Origin: DATLWN01 sp963764315
GTDB lineage: Bacteria > Pseudomonadota > Zetaproteobacteria > Mariprofundales > Mariprofundaceae
Direction of reading: 5' to 3'
Assembly: GCA_963764315.1 (NCBI GenBank)
Contig: CAVXSB010000010.1
Span: 116,350-180,349, forward strand
Length of the DNA: 64,000 nt
Position 1 is the stretch's first letter. Every line of letters starts with the position of its first letter. Shown in pieces: positions 16,962 through 23,607 of the stretch. A program made the translations under genes and the position numbers. The notes below the pieces were generated by a model. The model saw only the letters and a program-made list of their open reading frames with translations, made no database searches and had not been told where the DNA came from.

Positions 16962-17489
16962 TCAGCGCTTCACCGGGCGCTTGGCCAGCTTGCGCTGCAG
17001 CGTGCGCCGGTGCATGCCGAGCTGTCGGGCCGCCGCCGAGACATTGCCGTCGCATTCGCCGAGCACGCGCTGGATATGCTCCCATTCCAGGCGGCGCACC
17101 GAGATCGGGGCCTCCGGGATGGGTGCGGCCGCATCGCCCTCGCCCTGGTGCAGGGCGGCGACGATCTCGTCGGCATCGGCGGGCTTGGCCAGGTAATGTG
17201 TGGCGCCGAGTTTGATCGCCTCCACCGCCGTGGCGATGCTGGCATAGCCGGTCAGCACCAGAATGCGCATCGCCGCATCCCGTTCGCGCAGCCGGCGCAC
17301 CAGCATCAGCCCCGAGGCACCTGGCATGTTCAGATCGACGATGGCATAGGCCGGCGCCGCATCGCCGAGCAGCCCCTCGGCCTCGTCGACGCTGTGGGCG
17401 ACGGTGACGGCGAAACCGCGCCGGGTCAGGGCCGCGGCCAGCACCTGGCAGAAGATGACGTCGTCGTCGACGAGCAGCAGGCTGGACAT
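16962..17489 (-). CDS. regA: RegA/PrrA/ActR-type redox response regulator
   Basis: A 175-residue regulator with a receiver domain (LLLVDDDVIF, acceptor D52 in YAIVDLNMPGASG, the T in LTGYAS and K in LAKPAD) joined by a short proline linker to a C-terminal Fis-type helix-turn-helix, NVSAAARQLGMHRRTLQRKL. This small size and the near-invariant HTH are diagnostic of the RegA/PrrA/ActR/RoxR group. These proteins control respiration, hydrogenase and other redox genes. Its start codon overlaps the regB stop (ATGA). Palindromes matching its recognition pattern occur at 16048, 18826 and 18920, implying autoregulation and control of both barrel genes. Confidence 0.9.
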   Translation of the reverse strand: MSSLLLVDDDVIFCQVLAAALTRRGFAVTVAHSVDEAEGLLGDAAPAYAIVDLNMPGASGLMLVRRLRERDAAMRILVLTGYASIATAVEAIKLGATHYLAKPADADEIVAALHQGEGDAAAPIPEAPISVRRLEWEHIQRVLGECDGNVSAAARQLGMHRRTLQRKLAKRPVKR

Positions 17490-18766
17490 CAGACCGGCAG
17501 CTCAGCGACCGGCAGCGTCAGGCGGGCGCAGACGCCGTGCGGCTGGCGCTCTTCCAGGGCCAGGCTGCCGCCCAGGCGCTCGACAGCGGCACGGCTCAGG
17601 AACAGGCCGAGGCCGCGGCCGCCGCTCTTCGTCGACACGAACGGGGAACCGATTTGGGCCCCCAACTGGGGCGGCAGGCCCTGGCCCGCGTCGCAGACCG
17701 CGATCTCGATCTGCCCCGACTGCCAACGGCAGCGCAGGTCGATAGGCGTGGAGGCGGCATCGGCGGCGTTGTTCAGCAGGTTGATGATGGCCTGGGTCAG
17801 CGTCACGTCGGCCAACAGCGCCGGTGGCTGGCCGGCTTGCATGTCGACGGCCACCTCGGCCTGGGGCCGTATGGAGCGCCACTGCGCCACGACCTCGTGG
17901 ATGTAAGCATCGACGGCCAGGCCTCGCCCCTGCTCGGCACGCGCCTGCCCGGCGCTGGCCGATATCTGCGACAGGATCTGACGGCAACGACGAACCTGGC
18001 CGCGGATAATCTCCACCCGCTCGGCCGCCGGCGCCTCCTCGCCCAGTTCGTCCGCAAGCTCCCCGGCCACCACCGCCATCGTCGCCAGCGGCGTGCCCAG
18101 CTCGTGCGCAGCGCCTGCCGCCAGCGCCCCCAGCGACACCACCAGCTCGTCGCGCGCCGCCTGTTCGCGCAGGACGGCCAGCCGCCGCTCGCGCTCGCGC
18201 AGGGCATCGGACATGCGCATGATGAAGAACACGATCAGCGCCACGCTGAACACGAAGCTCAGCCACATGCCGACGAGATGCAGGTGAAAACCCATGTCCG
18301 TATGCACGCCGGGCATCGCGAACAGCGGCCGGTAATAGAATACCAGCAGCGAATAGCCGCCCAGCACCAGCCCCGCCATCGACCAGGCATAGCGCCCCGG
18401 CAGCGTCGAGCTGGCGATGAACAGCGGCAGCAGGTAAAGGGAGATGAAGGGATTCGTATAGCCGCCGGACAGATAGAAAAGCAGCGTCAGGAAAACGACG
18501 TCGACGACGAGCTGGCCGAAATAGGCCCGCCCGGAGATCTCGCGGCCCCGGATCAGCATGATCGAGGCGACGTTGACGGCAGCATAGGCGGAGAGCACGG
18601 CCAAGAGCGGTGCCACGCGCAGACGCAGGTCGGGCATGGCGAAGGAGAATGCCACCAGCGCCGCCTGGCACAGGATCAGGGCGCTGCGCACCTGCAGCAG
18701 CCGCTTCAGGTTACGCGACATCACCGTCGCCTCGGCAATTCGGCCCGATTGGCCCTCATCGGACAT
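17489..18766 (-). CDS. regB: RegB/PrrB/RoxS-type redox sensor histidine kinase
   Basis: About 425 residues. Six membrane helices fill residues 25-185. GGYTNPF at 101-107 followed by LPLFIASS is the quinone-sensing loop. The phospho-accepting H221 is in the H-box AAHELGTPLATM, which is specific for this family. C261 (VRRCRQIL) lies exactly 40 residues later, as H225 and C265 do in Rhodobacter RegB, where that cysteine is the redox switch. The ATPase domain has NLLNNAADAA and GRGLGLFLSRAAVERLGG. Started at ATG 18766 because GGAGGAG precedes it. It signals to RegA, encoded next. Confidence 0.9.
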   Translation of the reverse strand: MSDEGQSGRIAEATVMSRNLKRLLQVRSALILCQAALVAFSFAMPDLRLRVAPLLAVLSAYAAVNVASIMLIRGREISGRAYFGQLVVDVVFLTLLFYLSGGYTNPFISLYLLPLFIASSTLPGRYAWSMAGLVLGGYSLLVFYYRPLFAMPGVHTDMGFHLHLVGMWLSFVFSVALIVFFIMRMSDALRERERRLAVLREQAARDELVVSLGALAAGAAHELGTPLATMAVVAGELADELGEEAPAAERVEIIRGQVRRCRQILSQISASAGQARAEQGRGLAVDAYIHEVVAQWRSIRPQAEVAVDMQAGQPPALLADVTLTQAIINLLNNAADAASTPIDLRCRWQSGQIEIAVCDAGQGLPPQLGAQIGSPFVSTKSGGRGLGLFLSRAAVERLGGSLALEERQPHGVCARLTLPVAELPV

Positions 18767-18825
18767 GGCTGCTCCTCCGCATGGCTGGTCACGCAAGTAT
18801 TGCAGCATACGTCGGAGATGCGGAT

Positions 18826-18840
18826 GCGACAATTTGTCGC
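18826..18840. promoter_or_regulatory. RegA/PrrA-type palindrome in the regB / barrel divergent promoter region (site 1)
   Basis: GCGACAATTTGTCGC: seven-base arms GCGACAA / TTGTCGC around one central base, a perfect palindrome apart from the centre. It is 60 bases upstream of the regB start, positioned for autoregulation. Confidence 0.7.
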
Positions 18841-18919
18841 GCCGCGCTACCCGGACCCGCCCCAGCGCAAGGGACACCGCGCATGCGGGGAATGCGGGAG
18901 GCCCTGTGCTACCCCCGGC

Positions 18920-18934
18920 GCGACCATTTGCCGC
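18920..18934. promoter_or_regulatory. RegA/PrrA-type box in the same intergenic region (site 2)
   Basis: GCGACCATTTGCCGC, 94 bases from site 1 and 131 bases upstream of the plus-strand barrel gene. Thirteen of fifteen bases match site 1. Confidence 0.6.
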
Positions 18935-19064
18935 ATTGCCGGGCCGGCACCTCCCTCCAAGCATGCCGTCGACCGCAGCGGCGGCCCCGGGCTACCTGTC
19001 TACACCCTCCTCCCAAGCGCTGGGGCCCGGGGCCGAAGCCGCGACAACACATCCAGGAGGGGAG

Positions 19065-20240
19065 ATGAGAAACACGTGCAGAACACTCGTGCTCGCCGCC
19101 GTGGCCTGCCTGACGCTGCCGGCGGCGGCGGAAGCCTATATCGGGCTGTGCTGCGGCAAGTGTGGCGGCAATATGCCGATGAACATCCCCGGTGGCGGCA
19201 TCCCCGAGACCTACGAGTTCCGGGCCAAGCTGCAGCCGGAATTCATGCACATGCAGGGGCTCGGAAGCGGCACCGGCGACGTCGACAGCGCCAGCCTCTT
19301 GGGCATGCCGGTGATGATGGGCAAGCCCACCGGCAAGTTCATGGCCGTGCCCGAGAGCATGGACATGTTCATGCAAAACCTGTCGCTGGGCTACAGCTTC
19401 TCCGACCGCTTCTTCGGCGGCATCATGCTAATGCATGCCGACAAACGCATGCCCATGCGCTTTTCGAGCATGATGCAGGCGGCCACCGGGCAGAGCGGGT
19501 ACACGATGGCCTCCAGCGGCATGGCCGACACCATGCTGATGGCCAAGTACCGACTGTACGCCGACGACGCGCTGATCCCGTCCCGCGAGGCATCGCTGTT
19601 CATGGGGCTCAGCCTGCCTACAGGCTCGATCGACGTGCGCAACACCACGCACCCGGTGGCGGCCCGACGCGCCGAGTTTCTCCCCTACGGCATGCAACTG
19701 GGCTCCGGCACCGTCGACCCCAGCCTCGGCCTGCTCGTCCAGCGCTCCGCCTCGCCATGGTGGTGGGGCATCAATACCGTCTACACCGCCCGCCTGTACG
19801 ACAACCGGCGGGGCTACCGGCTCGGCGACGCGGCCAGGATCGATGCCTACTGGATGCATCAGCTCCGATACGACTTCCTGGTGCAGGCGCAGCTGAACGG
19901 ATCCTGGAACGGGCGTATCCGCGGCCAGATGGACGCCTACGCCAGCGGCCAGTCCGGGCATGCCACGGCGAACGATGCGGCAAGCCCGGCCATGACACCG
20001 CTGTGGGACCCGGCCAACTACGGGGGGACCCGCGCCTATACGACGCTGGGCATGCAGTGGCAGCCGAAACCGCTGCACATCCTGGATCTTTCCGTGCAAC
20101 TGCCGATCTACCAGCGCCTGAACGGCATTCAGCTCAAGGACAGCTACCGGGTCATGTTCACCTGGTACATGGAATTCCCGACGGCGCGGAGCATACGGCA
20201 TGGGGCGGCCGACCATACCGATCCCGCGCTCGGGTTTTGA
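19065..20240 (+). CDS. Met-rich outer-membrane barrel protein with Cys cluster, paralogue of the 15056 gene
   Basis: 391 residues. A signal peptide is cleaved near AAAEA, leaving YIGLCCGKCGGNMPMN (C29, C30, C33) at the mature N-terminus. The first half is strikingly methionine-rich, for example MLMHADKRMPMRFSSMM and MADTMLMAKY, with repeated MxxM spacing as in periplasmic copper-binding proteins. The second half is amphipathic strands and ends with a segment shared with the minus-strand paralogue. AGGAGGGG precedes ATG 19065. It heads an operon with a c-type cytochrome and a TlpA thioredoxin and has two RegA-type boxes upstream. Copper or another soft metal is the best guess for the ligand; this is inference. 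Confidence 0.8.
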   Translation: MRNTCRTLVLAAVACLTLPAAAEAYIGLCCGKCGGNMPMNIPGGGIPETYEFRAKLQPEFMHMQGLGSGTGDVDSASLLGMPVMMGKPTGKFMAVPESMDMFMQNLSLGYSFSDRFFGGIMLMHADKRMPMRFSSMMQAATGQSGYTMASSGMADTMLMAKYRLYADDALIPSREASLFMGLSLPTGSIDVRNTTHPVAARRAEFLPYGMQLGSGTVDPSLGLLVQRSASPWWWGINTVYTARLYDNRRGYRLGDAARIDAYWMHQLRYDFLVQAQLNGSWNGRIRGQMDAYASGQSGHATANDAASPAMTPLWDPANYGGTRAYTTLGMQWQPKPLHILDLSVQLPIYQRLNGIQLKDSYRVMFTWYMEFPTARSIRHGAADHTDPALGF

Positions 20241-20250
20241 GGAGGCCACG

Positions 20251-20526
20251 ATGAAAACGATACTCACCGCCCTGGTCGCATCAGTGCTGCTGGGAGCGCA
20301 ACCCGCCCTGGCCATGGAAATCCCCGACGCGCACAGCCCCGTCGCGAGGCTTTACGCGGAGCGCTGTGCCGCCTGCCATGCCCTGCCGCATCCAAAACAC
20401 TTGGCCTGGCCGGCCTGGCGGCATACCCTGCACCTGATGAAGCAACGCATGAATGAGCGCGGCATGCAGATGCGCGCGGACGAATGGCGGCAGATCGCTG
20501 CCTATTTGAGGCGTCATGCGCGCTAG
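20251..20526 (+). CDS. small periplasmic c-type cytochrome
   Basis: 91 residues with a clear signal peptide (cleaved after QPALA) and one heme c attachment motif, CAACH, near residue 36. The downstream helices hold several methionines (MKQRMNERGMQM) that could supply the sixth heme ligand. It is shorter than classic cytochrome c and resembles single-heme Cytochrome_CBB3-like mini-cytochromes. AGGAGG is 5 bases before the ATG. It sits 10 bases after the barrel gene and overlaps the TlpA gene by 11 bases, so all three are co-transcribed. It probably passes electrons in the periplasm to or from the neighbouring thioredoxin or barrel. Confidence 0.8.
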   Translation: MKTILTALVASVLLGAQPALAMEIPDAHSPVARLYAERCAACHALPHPKHLAWPAWRHTLHLMKQRMNERGMQMRADEWRQIAAYLRRHAR

Positions 20527-21046
20527 CCTCGCACTGTTGCTGGCGGCCGGCCTGCTGCTGGTGTCCGCCCCGGCCCAAGCCGGGATCCCCGGATCCGCCG
20601 GGCTGGGCGTGGATCAGCCGCCAAAACCCCTGCCTGCCCCCGACTTCACACTGCCGACCCTCGCCGGTGGCAAGACCAAGCTGTCCTCCCTGCGCGGGCG
20701 CGTGGTGCTGCTGCATTTCTGGGCCAGCTGGTGCCCCCCCTGCCGGGAGGAACTGCCCCAGCTGACGGCGATGGCGGCGCGCCATAAAAACGGATTGACG
20801 CTGCTGGCTGTCGATGCCGACAGCTCCGATGCCAGCGGGGCGGCTCGCTTCGTGGCCGCACACGGCATCGGCCTGCCCATCGCCGTCGATGCCCATGACA
20901 AGGTGCACCAGCGTTACGGCATCCGGGCGCTGCCGACTACCTATCTGATCGATCGCCAGGGGAAGATTGTCGGTCGCATCGTCGGCTCCCGGGACTGGAA
21001 CTCGGCCGCCGCCCAGCGCCTGATCAAGGGCCTGCTCGCCCCCTAG
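20516..21046 (+). CDS. TlpA-family periplasmic thiol:disulfide oxidoreductase
   Basis: 176 residues. A signal peptide (ending SAPAQA) exports it. The thioredoxin domain has LHFWASWCPPC with the CxxC pair and the cis-proline loop IRALPTTYLIDRQGKIVGR. TlpA/ResA proteins keep cysteines reduced in the periplasm for heme attachment or copper-site assembly, which fits the c-type cytochrome directly upstream and the Cys-cluster barrel before that. The minus-strand cassette at 14.5-16 kb has the equivalent, frameshifted, gene. Its 3' end overlaps the convergent CoA-binding gene by 4 bases. Confidence 0.9.
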   Translation: MRASLALLLAAGLLLVSAPAQAGIPGSAGLGVDQPPKPLPAPDFTLPTLAGGKTKLSSLRGRVVLLHFWASWCPPCREELPQLTAMAARHKNGLTLLAVDADSSDASGAARFVAAHGIGLPIAVDAHDKVHQRYGIRALPTTYLIDRQGKIVGRIVGSRDWNSAAAQRLIKGLLAP

Positions 21047-21465
21047 TCCCGGATCAACAGCCGGTGCATGACGGCGATGCAGAGATCCATGACACAGGTG
21101 AGTCCCGCCCCGGTGGCGATGCGCCAGGCGTCCTCGCTGACGATGCCCTGCTGCAGCCACAGGGCCCCCGCCCCGATCTGCACCGCCTGGCGGGCGATGT
21201 CCGGCGTGTACTCGGGCTTCCTGAACACATCCACGATATCGATCGCGTGCGGGATCTCGGCGAGGCTTGCATAGGCCTGGCGGCCGAGAATCTCCCCGCC
21301 CCGGGGATGCACCGGATACACCGTATAGCCGTGCGCAATGAGAAAGGCGGCGATCTGGTGGCTCGTACGCTCGGGCTTCGGCGAACAGCCGACGACGGCG
21401 ATGTGCCGGGCGGAGCGGAGCAGCGCCGCGATCCGGGCATCATCCGGGTTATGCCAGTCTTCCAT
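21043..21465 (-). CDS. YccU-type CoA-binding protein
   Basis: 140 residues with the CoA_binding_2 Rossmann fold: HIAVVGCSPKPERTSHQIAAFLIAHGYTVYPVHPRGGEILG is the nucleotide-binding unit and GAGALWLQQGIVSEDAW / LTCVMDLCI the conserved second half. Members bind CoA but their enzyme role is unproven. The start at MEDWHNPDDARI fits the family; the upstream open frame looks non-coding and overlaps the next gene's region. Probably single-gene transcription. Confidence 0.85.
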   Translation of the reverse strand: MEDWHNPDDARIAALLRSARHIAVVGCSPKPERTSHQIAAFLIAHGYTVYPVHPRGGEILGRQAYASLAEIPHAIDIVDVFRKPEYTPDIARQAVQIGAGALWLQQGIVSEDAWRIATGAGLTCVMDLCIAVMHRLLIRD

Positions 21466-21521
21466 GTCGGCAGTATGGCAAGCCGATAGGGTGCGGCCAA
21501 GGCCCGCCCGGCGGGAGACGC

Positions 21522-21788
21522 CTAGTCTCCCTCCCCATACATCAGCCTGCACAGCAGATAGTCCTGGTACTCCGCCAGATCCATACGGCCCTGGATATAC
21601 AGCTCCTGGTCGGCCAGCGCCTCGGCGTCGGGCATGCCGTGCTGATGGTGGTACGCCGCCGCCATATCCCGCCGGCGCTGCTGCTCTGCGGCATCGACCC
21701 CCACCGCCCGTTTTAGTGCCGCCGCCCGCCATTCATCCGGCGTGGCGTACGGCATCCCCGCACCGCCCGACTCCGGGGAGCGGCGCAT
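21522..21788 (-). CDS. hypothetical small acidic protein
   Basis: 88 residues, rich in Ala, Glu and Tyr, mostly helical, ending DLAEYQDYLLCRLMYGEGD. It resembles small antitoxin VbhA-like or regulatory domains in the 'elyiqGrMdlaEYqdyLl' pattern, but I do not recognise a family with confidence. Its ATG at 21788 overlaps the HPP gene's stop (ATGA), which supports it being a real, translationally coupled gene. An internal ATG at 21755 is the alternative start. Confidence 0.55.
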   Translation of the reverse strand: MRRSPESGGAGMPYATPDEWRAAALKRAVGVDAAEQQRRRDMAAAYHHQHGMPDAEALADQELYIQGRMDLAEYQDYLLCRLMYGEGD

Positions 21789-22484
21789 CAGCGCCCCTGG
21801 CCCCTTTGCCCGCGTGCCGCGGCATGGCGCTGCGCCGACTGCAGGATATCCAGCAGGTCGCTCTCCGCCAGGTCGACGATCAGGTTCATCTCCTCCAGGG
21901 CACGGCTGACATCCTCGGTGTCGATCGACGGCCCCGGGAACGGGGCGGCCGGCCTCGGCGCATGGTAGGCCGGGTAGCGGCGCCAGCGGAACAGGTTATT
22001 GAACGCAAACGCCATGGCCAGGATGGTCAGGGCGTTGATCATCACCGGCGTCACCACATAGGCATAGCCCAGGGCATGGATGCTCGGACCGCCGATGACG
22101 GCAATCAGGGCCGTGGCACCGCCGGGCGGGTGAATGACAGCGCGCATAGTGCATGGCCAGTACCGCCAGCGACACGGCGACGGCAGCCGCCAGCACCGGC
22201 ATCGGAATCCACTCGGCGCAGGTGACGCCGACGGCGGCGGAGATCAGCTGGCCGCCGGTGGCGGCCCAGGGCTGGGAAAGCTGGCCGTGCGGCACCGCGA
22301 ACAGCAACACCGCCGACGCCCCCATGGAGCCGACCATCAGCCAGCTATCGCCGACGGAAAGATAGCGTGAGCTGATCCAGGCCGTGGCCAGGATGCCGGC
22401 GAAGGCGCCGGTCGCCGCCACCCACCGCTCGGCATGACTGACATGGCGGCCGTCCACACCCAGCCACTGGCGCAAATTCTCCAA
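21788..22484 (-). pseudogene. HPP family membrane protein, frameshifted
   Basis: The reading frame from 22484 gives MENLRQWLGV and membrane helices up to VSLAVLAMH, then breaks. The next frame resumes with RAVIHPPGGATALIAVIGG, the family's name motif HPP, and helices to GRQRGQGR at 21788. One extra base near 22148 accounts for it; without it the spacing H-x5-HPPGGATAL is exactly as in intact HPP proteins. Intact, it would be about 231 residues with four helices and a cytoplasmic tail. HPP proteins are inner-membrane proteins; some plant members carry nitrite. May be a sequencing artefact. Confidence 0.75.
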
Positions 22485-22685
22485 ACCTCAAGACCTACCT
22501 CCCGGCCCGGCGGCGGCCACCCGGGCAACATGGCGGAAACTATACCGGGGCTCAGGGCCAGCTGCACCCGATGCCGGCCATGCCACCCCGATGACAAATT
22601 GACGTCTCTGCCACCCTCGGTCCAACCTCATCCGGTGGGATGCCGGGTGTACCGGTCCCACGACACAACACCAAGGAGACAAGTA

Positions 22686-23549
22686 ATGAAGCATTTTGAA
22701 AACAACCTGAAGATCGCCCAGCCCGAGAGGAAGCACAGCTACGTCGACATGGACGTCCGGTATGAGGACGAAATCGGCCTGGCATGGTTCTATATGCAGG
22801 CAAAGCCGCGACCCTGTTTCACCTCGCAGTTGGTGCACGAGATTCAGGACTGGTTCAAGTCCCTGGTCGATGCGGAGCGCATGGGACCGTGGAAACCCGA
22901 TTACGTCGTCATGGCATCCAGGATTCCCGGCGTATTCAACCTCGGCGGTGATCTGCAATTGTTCTCGCAGGTCGTGCAGCGTGGGGACAGGGACACCCTC
23001 TTGGAATATGCCGCCGCATGTAACGACATCCTGTTCCGCAACCACACCGGCCATAACGCCGACATCACGACGATCGCCCTGGTGCAGGGCGATGCCCTGG
23101 GCGGAGGCTTCGAGGCGGCCGTTTCGAGCGAGGTGCTCATTGCCGAGCGCAGCGCCAAGATGGGGCTGCCGGACATCCTGTTCAACCTGTTCCCCGGGGC
23201 CGGTGCGTTCAGCCTGCTGGCGCGCAAGATCGGGGCATCCATGGCGGAGAGGCTCGTGCTCAGCGGGCGCCTGTATACCGCAGAAGAGATGTTCGACATG
23301 GGCGTCGTCGATGTCCTGGCCGAAGACGGGCAGGGGGAGAGCGCCCTGTACGATTACATCAAGCGCGAAAAGCGCGCCAGGAACGGCTACCGCGCCTTCA
23401 GGCAGGCCAAGCGCCTGGTCAACCCCGTGACGCGGGAAGAACTGATGCAGGCGGCGTCGATCTGGGTAGACACCGCATTCAAACTCGAGCCCAAGGATCT
23501 GCGCATGATGGAGCGCCTGGTCACGCGCCAAAGCACCAAGGTGTCCTAA
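22686..23549 (+). CDS. rpfF: RpfF, diffusible signal factor (DSF) synthase, crotonase family
   Basis: 287 residues, full length for RpfF. The hallmark stretches are SRIPGVFNLGGDLQLFSQ, ALVQGDALGGGFEAA and KMGLPDILFNLFPGAGAFS. RpfF makes the quorum signal DSF, a cis-2-unsaturated fatty acid, by acyl-ACP dehydration and thioester hydrolysis. The first catalytic glutamate is E143 (GGGFE; E141 of Xanthomonas). The second position, E161 in Xanthomonas, is aspartate here, D163 in GLPD. CAAGGAGACAAGTA precedes the ATG. The gene converges on rpfC, as in Xanthomonas, with a shared terminator between them. The 201-base upstream region has a RegA-like site at 22591. Confidence 0.9.
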   Translation: MKHFENNLKIAQPERKHSYVDMDVRYEDEIGLAWFYMQAKPRPCFTSQLVHEIQDWFKSLVDAERMGPWKPDYVVMASRIPGVFNLGGDLQLFSQVVQRGDRDTLLEYAAACNDILFRNHTGHNADITTIALVQGDALGGGFEAAVSSEVLIAERSAKMGLPDILFNLFPGAGAFSLLARKIGASMAERLVLSGRLYTAEEMFDMGVVDVLAEDGQGESALYDYIKREKRARNGYRAFRQAKRLVNPVTREELMQAASIWVDTAFKLEPKDLRMMERLVTRQSTKVS

Positions 23550-23565
23550 GCCGTGTCCATCGCAA

Positions 23566-23594
23566 GGGGTCGGGGCCGCCGCAGCCCCGACCCC
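23566..23594. terminator. bidirectional hairpin between rpfF and rpfC
   Basis: GGGGTCGGGGC, seven bases, GCCCCGACCCC: eleven perfect GC-rich pairs in the 58-base gap between the two convergent genes. Confidence 0.75.
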
Positions 23595-23607
23595 CGGCGG
23601 CGGTGGA

